In this document: positions 1-4,808 of the stretch, in pieces
Layout of the letters: the number at the start of each line of letters is the position of its first letter
How positions within the stretch are numbered: the stretch's first letter is position 1
Assembly: GCA_945483525.1 (NCBI GenBank)
Contig: CALYRV010000104.1
Location: 1 to 5,089, forward strand
Direction: 5' to 3'
Length of the DNA stretch: 5,089 nt
DNA from: an uncultured Verrucomicrobiota bacterium
Lineage (GTDB): Bacteria; Verrucomicrobiota; Kiritimatiellia; RFP12; UBA1067
Program-made: the position numbers and the translations under genes
Notes under the pieces: generated by a model
Database searches by the model: none
Seen by the model: only the letters and a program-made list of their open reading frames with translations
Told to the model about the DNA's origin: nothing

Positions 1-88
1 CCGGCGGGAAAGCCGGGTCGACATCGATTTTGCGGCCTTTCTTTTTCGCCGCTTGCGTAGCTTGGTGGGAAATGATATAATCATTCAT
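1..88 (-). CDS. Possible 5' end of a divergent gene, cut by left edge
   Basis: On the minus strand an ATG at 88-86 opens a frame that runs without a stop to the window edge. It gives about 29 residues beginning MNDYIISHQATQAAKKKGRK and continuing IDVDPAFPP. The stretch is lysine-rich and ends in an acidic, proline-containing part that reads like real protein, and many of its codons end in G or C. Its start would lie only 4 bases from the start of the rightward operon, and the operon's promoter would sit inside it. I see no good promoter for it: a TATCCT lies about 10 bases upstream of the ATG, with no convincing -35. I do not recognise a family. The frame could also be chance, because 29 codons is short. 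Confidence 0.3.
   Translation of the reverse strand, partial: MNDYIISHQATQAAKKKGRKIDVDPAFPP
53..81 (+). promoter_or_regulatory. Promoter of the glycosidase-deacetylase operon (extended -10)
   Basis: A perfect TATAAT at 76-81 is preceded by TG at 73-74, giving the extended -10 TGATATAAT. A weak -35 (TTGCGT, 53-58) sits at a 17-base spacing. Transcription should begin around 88-90, only a few bases before the ATG at 93, so the mRNA is probably leaderless or nearly so. No Shine-Dalgarno sequence is present between the -10 box and the ATG. Confidence 0.7.
71..85. repeat. Inverted repeat covering the operon -10 box
   Basis: AATGAT, a 3-base centre ATA, then ATCATT form a perfect 6-bp inverted repeat directly over the TATAAT box. 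It could be an operator, where a dimeric repressor would block the -10. It could also simply follow from the AT-rich promoter sequence. It is seen directly; the function is inferred. Confidence 0.4.
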
Positions 89-92
89 ACTT

Positions 93-2369
93 ATGAAAAG
101 GATACTGATCGTTTCTCTCGCTGTGGCCGCGACGTTTGCCGTCAAGGCCGAAACTCTGAAACTCGACGTATTTGGCAATGTCAAAGTGATTGACATCGTC
201 GATTGTACGAAGACTGATCACGAATTCATCGAAAAGCCCGCCGGCTGCTCCAAGGTGGAAGAGGTGCTCGGTCGGCAGTGCCGCGTGATGCCGATGCGTG
301 ACGATGAGTCCACGATGTTCTCCTACCGGCTCGGCAAGGGTAAGGGTCTCAAGCCTAATGGTTCCTATGTAGTCGTTCTCGAGTATCCCGATGATCTGCC
401 GCGCAACTACGTCATGGTCAATCGCTCCACCGATTCCCACCGCGCCTTTTCGACGGGGTCGAATTTCGGTGATGCGATCAATCCCGCCCATGTCGACAAC
501 CATCCCGAGCAGATCATGCTTCCGCAGTCTGGCAAGTGGGAACGCTGGACCTGCTACGGCTCGCTGCAGGACTGGACGTGCGACTACTGTGAGAGTCATG
601 TCGCGAAAGACACGCCCAAACGCCATCTGCCGGAGGACGGATTTGATTTCGCGATTACTCAGTACTCGCGTAAGCACGACCCGGATTCTGCCGGTGTTGC
701 AGTTGCGAAGATCATCCTCTGCGAGATTCCGGATGAGACCAAGTGCTATGCGAATGTAAACTTTCCTAAAGACCTACCGCGCCGCCATATCTTCTGGCGT
801 GAGGAGATGAGTGATGGACCGGCTATTCAGGGTGGCGTGAAGAAGCGTCGCTGCCTCGATCAGCTGGACTGGATTCGTCACAAGTGCCGCCAGATGAAGA
901 TGCTCGGCATGGATGTCTATATGAAGGATCTTCTTGAGTTCGGCTATGTCCAGCATTGGGATCCTAACGGAATCCGCATGAACTGGGCGTGGGGCGCTGA
1001 CGCCGAATCCAATTCGCTTTGGGAGCGGATCGTTAACATGGTGACGAAGGAGTATGGCTTCCAGCTGATGCCGTACTTCGAGTGGTGCGGCAACATGGGC
1101 GGCGACTATCAGGGCAAGAGGTCCTATGGTTATCGTAAGAGCGCGCAGACGCTTTCGGGCGAGAAGACCTACACCCACGTAGCCTGGACAGAGAACGCCA
1201 ACATCGACGTTACCGATCCCGAGGCGTTGCAGGTGACGAAGGAGCTTCTTGACGGGACGATCATCCGCTTCAAAGACAAGGGTCGCTTCCTCGGCGCGTT
1301 ATTCCGTACGCGTCCCACGCAGTGGCCGATTGGTTTCGGCGATGCGACCCGCAAGCGCTTCGGCGACGAGATGAATAACGGCGTCACGCCATCGCGACAG
1401 GAGCTGAAGAGGCATCGCAGGATGTACGACAAGTACCTCAAGTGGTGGTATCAGAAGCGCGCCGCGTTTATCGATGAGCTCGTCAAGCATCTCCGCAAGA
1501 ACGGCATCAAGGACGCCGAAGTTATTCTTGACGGTGAAACGAGTGAGCCCGGCCCCGGGCTCTCCGGCGGCGGGATTGTTTCCGACGACGTCGAGTATAC
1601 GAAGAAGGTCTTCGCCGCGGCGAACATCAAGCTCGGCAAGGTCGTCGACCTCAAGGACGCCGTTGCCGATCATCGTTACCTCAAGGGGCGCGCCGAGCCC
1701 GTTGGCACCTGGGGCAAGTGGGAATGGCAGCATGCGTGTCCGGCGGACCGTCCCCTCAATTTCGACAAGAAGGACGGCGCGATGCTGGCGATGCCGGTCA
1801 ACCGCATGTACACGGTGATGGATCCGGACGCCTTCAAGGCCTATGCCGACAAGAACGGCATGGTCACGATGATCCGCCATCATTCGCTGAACGAGCACAA
1901 CATCTATTACAAGTCCGAAGGCAAGAATGCGGCACCCATCGGGTATGATATGAACGATACCGAGAAGGCCGGCCGCGCCTCGATGATGATTGAAGTGACC
2001 GCGATGGCGAACGGCGACATCGGCAACATCGGATACCTCATCGGCAGCTGCTTCGCTCGCGGCTTCCCGGCGGTGGCGCGCGAGTTCAACCTGAACTTCC
2101 TCTCTCTCCCTGCACTACCCTCGAAGGTCGTCGCAGGCGCGTGTTCCGATCCTGAGGTTGTCCTTCGCGAGATCGACTGCGGCAAGAAGGGCAAGTACTA
2201 TTACATCGTTCATTTCGGCAAGACCGCGAAGCAGGGCGTGTCCGTCAGCCTTCCTGGATCCCCGTCTTCGGTGGAATTCCCCGCCTACGGAAAATCCAAG
2301 AAGATCGAGGGCGGGCGGCTCACGTTCAATGCGAAGCCGTTCCAGCTTCTCGCGCTTCGCGTAAAGTAA
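93..2369 (+). CDS. Large secreted protein with glycoside-hydrolase-like architecture, family unassigned
   Basis: The 758-residue product begins with a clear Sec signal peptide: MKR, a hydrophobic core, and a VKA|E cleavage site near residue 19. Residues 21-215 are mostly beta-strand-like and rich in Cys and aromatics, as in an accessory beta-sandwich. Residues 226-600 resemble a TIM-barrel hydrolase, with alternating hydrophobic strands and helices. This part includes YFEW (328-331), a conserved-looking FRTRPTQWP (404-412), ILDGETSEPGPG (478-489) and HHSLNEHNIYY (596-606). E330 and D479/E482 are candidate catalytic acids by position only. The last 80 residues (YYYIVHFGK onward, ending LLALRV) look like the all-beta C-terminal domain common in glycosidases. 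About 15 cysteines is high for such an enzyme and may reflect disulfides. The start at 93 fits the signal peptide and the promoter just upstream. It heads an operon with a polysaccharide deacetylase, which supports a role in glycan breakdown. No specific substrate or family can be assigned. Confidence 0.8.
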   Translation: MKRILIVSLAVAATFAVKAETLKLDVFGNVKVIDIVDCTKTDHEFIEKPAGCSKVEEVLGRQCRVMPMRDDESTMFSYRLGKGKGLKPNGSYVVVLEYPDDLPRNYVMVNRSTDSHRAFSTGSNFGDAINPAHVDNHPEQIMLPQSGKWERWTCYGSLQDWTCDYCESHVAKDTPKRHLPEDGFDFAITQYSRKHDPDSAGVAVAKIILCEIPDETKCYANVNFPKDLPRRHIFWREEMSDGPAIQGGVKKRRCLDQLDWIRHKCRQMKMLGMDVYMKDLLEFGYVQHWDPNGIRMNWAWGADAESNSLWERIVNMVTKEYGFQLMPYFEWCGNMGGDYQGKRSYGYRKSAQTLSGEKTYTHVAWTENANIDVTDPEALQVTKELLDGTIIRFKDKGRFLGALFRTRPTQWPIGFGDATRKRFGDEMNNGVTPSRQELKRHRRMYDKYLKWWYQKRAAFIDELVKHLRKNGIKDAEVILDGETSEPGPGLSGGGIVSDDVEYTKKVFAAANIKLGKVVDLKDAVADHRYLKGRAEPVGTWGKWEWQHACPADRPLNFDKKDGAMLAMPVNRMYTVMDPDAFKAYADKNGMVTMIRHHSLNEHNIYYKSEGKNAAPIGYDMNDTEKAGRASMMIEVTAMANGDIGNIGYLIGSCFARGFPAVAREFNLNFLSLPALPSKVVAGACSDPEVVLREIDCGKKGKYYYIVHFGKTAKQGVSVSLPGSPSSVEFPAYGKSKKIEGGRLTFNAKPFQLLALRVK
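1545..1562. repeat. GC-rich inverted repeat inside the secreted-protein gene
   Basis: GAGCCCGG, a 2-base centre CC, and CCGGGCTC form a perfect 8-bp inverted repeat. As RNA it would fold with 6-7 pairs and a small GC-rich loop. It encodes the SEPGPGL turn of the large secreted protein, so the repeat may only be a by-product of Pro/Gly codons. No T-tract follows, so it is not an intrinsic terminator. Confidence 0.5.
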
Positions 2370-2373
2370 GCCT

Positions 2374-3084
2374 ATGAAGCGTCTGCTGCTCGTCTTCTCC
2401 GCACTGTGTGCTCTGCACCCTGTGCTCGGTACTGCCTTCCCCGAAGGAAAACGCGCAGCGTTCTACCTTTCTTTCGACGACGGCTGTCCTTCGCAGTTTA
2501 AGAATGTCTTCCCCCGGCTTGAGAAGTACCGCATCCACGGGACCTTCTATGTGTGTCCAGACTGGAAGCTGTTCAAGGATCACGAGAAGGAATGGGCGAC
2601 GACGAACCAGTACGTGCATCTCGGCAATCATTCGTTCACGCACGGCGCGATCACTAATGTCGCGATTCTCGCGAAAGAGCTGGCGGACTGCAACCGTGAG
2701 ATTTTGCGCATCGGCTGGGACAAGACCTGGCCGCGTGACATCGCGTGGGCAATCCCAGGGACCGAGACGATTCAGAAACTCGTGCCCGGCATCACTGATG
2801 AAGAGGTGAAGCGGATCTATTCCGAGAATCACGTCGTAGAGCGTCTGCCGTATTTCGGCTATCCGGTCTACTGCAAGACGATTCCCGAAATGGAGGCGTA
2901 TATCGATAAGATAGCTACGGAAGGCGGGGTTGGACATCTCGATTTTCACGGTGTCGGAGGAGACTGGCTTGATCCGGGTCTTGAGTATTTTGACGCAATG
3001 CTTCGGAAGCTCGATTCTTATCGTGATGTCATCTGGTTCGCCCCCTGGCCTGAAATCCACAAGGTGATGTGTACTGGCGATTAA
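2374..3084 (+). CDS. Secreted polysaccharide deacetylase, NodB/CE4 type
   Basis: The 236-residue product starts with a signal peptide (MKRLLLVFSALCALHPVLG, cleavage near residues 19-21). A NodB homology domain follows: motif 1 SFDDG (33-37; D35 catalytic base, D36 metal ligand), motif 2 HSFTH (86-90; H86 and H90 metal ligands) and motif 4 LDFHG (189-193; D190/H192). The D-H-H metal site is therefore complete. The usual motif 3 arginine (R-x-P-x-G) seems absent, since the matching stretch reads WAIPGT (125-130). CE4 enzymes remove N- or O-acetyl groups from chitin, peptidoglycan, xylan and related glycans, and the substrate here cannot be named. The gene lies 4 bases after the stop of the large secreted protein and has no evident Shine-Dalgarno site, so translation probably depends on coupling. 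Both products are exported and likely treat the same glycan. Confidence 0.88.
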   Translation: MKRLLLVFSALCALHPVLGTAFPEGKRAAFYLSFDDGCPSQFKNVFPRLEKYRIHGTFYVCPDWKLFKDHEKEWATTNQYVHLGNHSFTHGAITNVAILAKELADCNREILRIGWDKTWPRDIAWAIPGTETIQKLVPGITDEEVKRIYSENHVVERLPYFGYPVYCKTIPEMEAYIDKIATEGGVGHLDFHGVGGDWLDPGLEYFDAMLRKLDSYRDVIWFAPWPEIHKVMCTGD

Positions 3085-3089
3085 GATAA

Positions 3090-3114
3090 CTACAAGGGCC
3101 ACAAGTTGTGGTAG
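3090..3114. repeat. Hairpin after the operon, weak terminator candidate
   Basis: CCACAA-G-TTGTGG (3099-3111) is a perfect 6-bp inverted repeat 14 bases after the deacetylase stop. Flanking CTAC (3090-3093) and GTAG (3111-3114) could pair as an alternative outer stem. There is no T-tract directly after it, so intrinsic termination is doubtful. It may instead protect the 3' end of the mRNA. Confidence 0.4.
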
Positions 3115-3124
3115 TGAGAAAATC

Positions 3125-3145
3125 TGAAAAAATACAATTTTTTCA
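3125..3145. repeat. A/T inverted repeat upstream of the HU promoter
   Basis: TGAAAAAAT, a 3-base loop ACA, and ATTTTTTCA form a perfect 9-bp A-tract/T-tract inverted repeat. It ends about 10 bases before the proposed HU -35 box. That is close to where an UP element, bound by the RNA polymerase alpha subunit, would lie. The phased A- and T-tracts would also bend DNA and could attract HU itself. As RNA, the hairpin with its T6 run might weakly terminate the upstream operon. Confidence 0.5.
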
Positions 3146-3154
3146 TTTTCCCCC

Positions 3155-3183
3155 TTTACAGGAATCGCAAAATATAGTAAATT
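3155..3183 (+). promoter_or_regulatory. Likely HU promoter
   Basis: TTTACA (3155-3160, 5 of 6 to TTGACA) is followed after 17 bases by TAAATT (3178-3183, 4 of 6 to TATAAT). Overlapping alternatives TATAGT (3173-3178) and TATAGG (3183-3188) match better but are badly spaced. The region is the most AT-rich in the window. The start would fall near 3190, leaving a leader of about 60 bases. Unlike the three TGnTATAAT promoters, this one has a recognisable -35. Confidence 0.5.
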
Positions 3184-3218
3184 ATAGGCAAATCAACACA
3201 AGGGGTGCTCCCGAGTGT

Positions 3219-3230
3219 TTCACTAGTGAA
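3219..3230. promoter_or_regulatory. Perfect 12-bp palindrome in the HU leader
   Basis: TTCACTAGTGAA is its own reverse complement. It lies in the leader, about 6 bases before the Shine-Dalgarno site and 20 bases before the HU start codon. It could be a protein-binding operator or a short RNA hairpin that modulates translation. A role in regulation is inferred from position only. Confidence 0.4.
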
Positions 3231-3235
3231 CAATT

Positions 3236-3241
3236 AAAGGA
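3236..3241 (+). promoter_or_regulatory. Shine-Dalgarno site of HU
   Basis: AAAGGA lies 8 bases before the ATG at 3250, followed by an A-rich spacer. It is the only clear Shine-Dalgarno sequence in front of a gene in this window and it fixes the HU start. Confidence 0.75.
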
Positions 3242-3249
3242 TCAAAAAA

Positions 3250-3543
3250 ATGGCTAAGAAGGTTCCCGCTACCAAGTCCGAGATCATGGCTGCTATGGCT
3301 GAGGCCGCTGGTGTCAGCAAGAAGCAGGTCGTCGCTGCCTATGAGAAGTTCCTCGCGATCGCTTATGAGGGCGCGAAGGGCACCAAGGGCATCGTTCTCC
3401 CTGGCCTCGGCAAGCTCATCAAGATCAACCGCAAGGCTCGCATGGGCCGCAATCCCGCGACTGGCGAGACCATCAAGATTGCCGCGAAGAAGGTCGTCAA
3501 GTTCCGCGTGGCTAAGGCTGCGAAGGACGCCGTCCTCGCTTAA
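3250..3543 (+). CDS. HU-family nucleoid DNA-binding protein
   Basis: The 97-residue protein matches the HU/IHF family in length and along its whole course. The N-terminal helices (TKSEIMAAMAEAAGVSKKQVVAAYEKFLAIA) form the dimerisation part. G52-L-G54 leads into the beta saddle. The DNA-binding arm reads RKARMGRNPATG (61-72), with the intercalating proline P69. The C-terminal helix AKAAKDAV corresponds to the usual GKALKDAV. It binds and bends DNA in the nucleoid, normally as a dimer. HU is favoured over IHF because the arm is GRNPATG and there is no obvious specificity extension. The gene is monocistronic, with its own AT-rich promoter, a good Shine-Dalgarno site and a strong terminator. Its alanine codons are mostly GCT, unlike the GCC/GCG-rich neighbours, which fits selection for high expression. 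Confidence 0.96.
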   Translation: MAKKVPATKSEIMAAMAEAAGVSKKQVVAAYEKFLAIAYEGAKGTKGIVLPGLGKLIKINRKARMGRNPATGETIKIAAKKVVKFRVAKAAKDAVLA

Positions 3544-3551
3544 TCGCGAAA

Positions 3552-3568
3552 ACATTCCACGAGAATGT
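3552..3568 (+). repeat. Small hairpin just after the HU stop codon
   Basis: ACATTC, loop CACGA, and GAATGT form a perfect 6-bp stem starting 8 bases after the HU stop. It is immediately followed by the strong terminator. It is too weak to terminate alone and may stabilise the short HU mRNA. Confidence 0.4.
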
Positions 3569-3570
3569 GT

Positions 3571-3605
3571 AGACGCGGGGCTGCAAGCTCCGCGTCTTTC
3601 TTTTT
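3571..3605 (+). terminator. Intrinsic terminator of HU
   Basis: AGACGCGGGGC (3571-3581) pairs over 11 positions, one of them G-U, with GCTCCGCGTCT (3587-3597) around the loop TGCAA. It is followed by the T-rich run TTCTTTTT up to 3605. This is a textbook rho-independent terminator 27 bases after the HU stop. It separates HU from the phosphatase gene. Confidence 0.93.
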
Positions 3606-3652
3606 AGTTCGCCTCTCGTCCTCGAGCGGCCGCGAATAACAGGGCGAATATT

Positions 3653-3661
3653 TGTTATAAT
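3653..3661 (+). promoter_or_regulatory. Extended -10 promoter of the HAD phosphatase
   Basis: TGTTATAAT is an extended -10 with a perfect TATAAT (3656-3661). No -35 is visible at 16-18 bases upstream (the sequence there is GCGAATAA), which is normal for extended -10 promoters. The ATG at 3670 comes 8 bases after the box, so the transcript should start within one or two bases of the start codon. There is no Shine-Dalgarno site. Confidence 0.75.
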
Positions 3662-3669
3662 ATCAGCTG

Positions 3670-4395
3670 ATGAAACACTATTGGTTTTTCGATCTGGATG
3701 GAACGTTGGCGGACACGGATAAGGACATTCGCGAGGCCTGGCGCGCGACACTGGTCGATCTCGGCATTGACTGTCCCAATTTCGAGCGAGATTTTGTGGC
3801 GGGGCCTCCGATCGAGGCGATGGCGGAGCTTCTTTTCCCCGGGCTTTACACTGAAGAGCTGGGTGTGAAGCTCCGCTCCGGTTTCGGCGAGCATTATGAC
3901 CACGATGGTTTTCCCAATACCTATGAGTATCCAGGTGTGTTGGATGCCGTCCGAAAACTTAAGTCCGTAGGGTGCAAGGTTTTTGTCGCGACCAACAAGC
4001 GTTTCGCGGGCGCGACACTGATGGCGAGGAAGTTCGGTTGGGACCAAGTCTTTGATTTCATATATGCCGGCGACATGTACACCGAAGAATCCATTGTTTG
4101 GGCAAGTGAACATGGAGCAATGATTAGTGATCAGTTAAGTAAGGAAGGTTCTGATCTCAACCTCGGTTTTCAACCGCAACCTAAATTCAAAAAGCCGGCG
4201 CTCTTGGCGAAGATACTATCAGAACGCGGCATTTCCGCCGCGGACGCGGTGATGGTCGGAGACACGTTGTCTGATTTCGAGGCCGCGCGTGTCAATGGCA
4301 TAGAATCGATCGGAGTAACCTGGGGGTATGGCAAATCGTCGGAACTGGCACTTGCCGACCGTCTGGTCAGCACGCCCGGGGAAATTTTGATATAA
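3670..4395 (+). CDS. HAD-superfamily phosphatase, phosphoglycolate-phosphatase-like (class IA)
   Basis: All four HAD motifs are present in 241 residues. Motif I is DLDGT (8-12; D8 nucleophile, D10 acid/base), motif II VATNK (106-110; T108), motif III the lysine of KKP (K174/K175), and motif IV VGDTLSD (196-202; D198, D202). The helical cap between motifs I and II (about 13-95) places it in class IA with Gph and PpaX/YjjG-like enzymes. These hydrolyse small phosphate monoesters such as phosphoglycolate, pyrophosphate or nucleotides, usually in the cytoplasm, and there is no signal peptide. The substrate cannot be named. Between motifs II and III about 35 extra residues (137-171) replace the usual short link, and their codons are markedly more AT-rich than the rest. 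The start is set by the promoter 8 bases upstream and by the motif I position. The last codons, I-L-I-stop, double as part of the tRNA promoter. Confidence 0.9.
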   Translation: MKHYWFFDLDGTLADTDKDIREAWRATLVDLGIDCPNFERDFVAGPPIEAMAELLFPGLYTEELGVKLRSGFGEHYDHDGFPNTYEYPGVLDAVRKLKSVGCKVFVATNKRFAGATLMARKFGWDQVFDFIYAGDMYTEESIVWASEHGAMISDQLSKEGSDLNLGFQPQPKFKKPALLAKILSERGISAADAVMVGDTLSDFEAARVNGIESIGVTWGYGKSSELALADRLVSTPGEILI

Positions 4396-4396
4396 T
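4388..4396 (+). promoter_or_regulatory. Extended -10 promoter of tRNA-Val, overlapping a stop codon
   Basis: TGATATAAT is an extended -10, and its TATAAT (4391-4396) overlaps the TAA stop (4393-4395) of the phosphatase. The start point should fall near 4403, giving a short 5' leader of about 10 bases before the tRNA at 4413. No -35 is evident. The surrounding 20 bases (4381-4400) match the phosphatase promoter (3646-3665) at 17 positions. Confidence 0.7.
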
Positions 4397-4412
4397 ATCA
4401 ACACTTTTTTTC

Positions 4413-4486
4413 GGGCGGTTAGCTCAGTTGGTTAGAGCAATTCCTTTACACGGAATGGGTCGGGGGTCCGAATCCCTCACCGCCCA
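4413..4486 (+). tRNA. tRNA-Val(UAC), decodes GUA and related valine codons
   Basis: The cloverleaf folds completely. Acceptor GGGCGGT (4413-4419) pairs with ACCGCCC (4479-4485). The D stem is GCTC/GAGC (4422-4425, 4435-4438) with GG in the loop. Anticodon stem ATTCC/GGAAT (4440-4444, 4452-4456) encloses loop TTTACAC with anticodon TAC at 4447-4449. The variable loop is GGGTC, and the T stem GGGGG/CCCTC (4462-4466, 4474-4478) has one G-U pair. The discriminator is A (4486). The next bases are CCC, so the CCA tail is not encoded and must be added by the CCA enzyme. The T-loop reads TCCGAAT, with C where nearly all tRNAs have T at position 55. Overall folding supports a real gene, with a small chance of a decaying copy. 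Confidence 0.92.
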
Positions 4487-4490
4487 CCCG

Positions 4491-4495
4491 TTTTT
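4491..4495 (+). terminator. T-tract just after the tRNA
   Basis: Five T residues begin 4 bases after the end of the tRNA. The stable GC-rich acceptor and T stems just upstream could serve with them as a minimal intrinsic termination signal. No separate hairpin is present, so the call is weak. Confidence 0.3.
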
Positions 4496-4808
4496 GTTCG
4501 AAACGCAGTTTTTGACCTTCCACTCATGCTTCACGTCGGCAAGTCGACTTCCCGTCCTCGTCCGAAGCGCGGCGTGTCTCGGTCAGTGGTCGATCTTCCC
4601 GAGCGAGGCGATTCTCTACTTCAATCAATCAACCCATGCTTTTCCCAGTTTGACCAACTAAACAAAATCTAAAGTCGCGTTGTGGTTAATGCGGATGGCT
4701 TGGAGTCTCCCCAAAAAATCAAACCGAAAGCTGACTTCGCCCAATGAATAGAGGCCATCGGGCGTTTTCGTAAGTGTAATTGGCGTTTTAGATTTCGTTC
4801 AGGCGGGT
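4496..4808. other. Stretch without a convincing gene between tRNA and transposase tail
   Basis: About 310 bases hold no recognisable gene. A 48-codon plus-strand frame (ATG at 4526, TAA at 4670-4672; begins MLHVGKSTSRPRPKR and ends QFDQLNKI) has no promoter or Shine-Dalgarno site and no known family. The second half (4620-4800) is less GC-rich than the genes around it. This part probably contains the terminal non-coding segment of the insertion sequence whose transposase ends at 4809, but its exact end cannot be placed from one side only. Confidence 0.5.
4665..4795. repeat. Spaced inverted repeat and a short direct repeat near the transposase 3' end
   Basis: AAATCTAAA (4665-4673) recurs inverted as TTTAGATTT (4787-4795), 113 bases apart. 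GGCGTTTT occurs twice in direct orientation at 4761-4768 and 4782-4789. All are short and AT-rich, and may be chance. They could also be binding sites or remains linked to the insertion-sequence end. Confidence 0.3.

Noticed and set aside
1..52. Terminator of an upstream plus-strand gene (CCGGC/GCCGG at 1-16, T-rich run at 38-46)
   Set aside because: The 5-bp stem is not followed by the T-run at a proper distance, and the T-run lies between GCGGC and GCCGC repeats that are explained by the lysine-rich minus-strand frame.
81..677. 198-codon minus-strand frame over the 5' part of the operon
   Set aside because: It is antisense to the signal peptide and N-terminal domain of the secreted protein and has no known family. 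It is also in a different frame from the possible divergent gene at 88-1.
1299..1898. 199-codon minus-strand frame inside the large secreted-protein gene
   Set aside because: It lies wholly within a well-supported gene, has no promoter or ribosome site, and its composition is that of an antisense shadow.
2326..3102. 258-codon open frame on the minus strand opposite the deacetylase
   Set aside because: It is antisense to a gene with intact NodB motifs and a signal peptide, has no recognisable domain, and follows from the codon bias of the true gene.
3190..3249. Riboswitch or attenuator in the HU leader
   Set aside because: The leader is about 60 bases with only short stems, no terminator/antiterminator pair and no known aptamer core.
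4428..4661. 77-codon plus-strand frame starting inside the tRNA
   Set aside because: Its first 20 codons are tRNA-Val sequence, and the rest has no family resemblance and no initiation signal.
4526..4672. 48-codon plus-strand frame after the tRNA
   Set aside because: There is no promoter, no Shine-Dalgarno site and no recognisable motif. It is too short to call on composition alone, so it is described only within the gene-free stretch.
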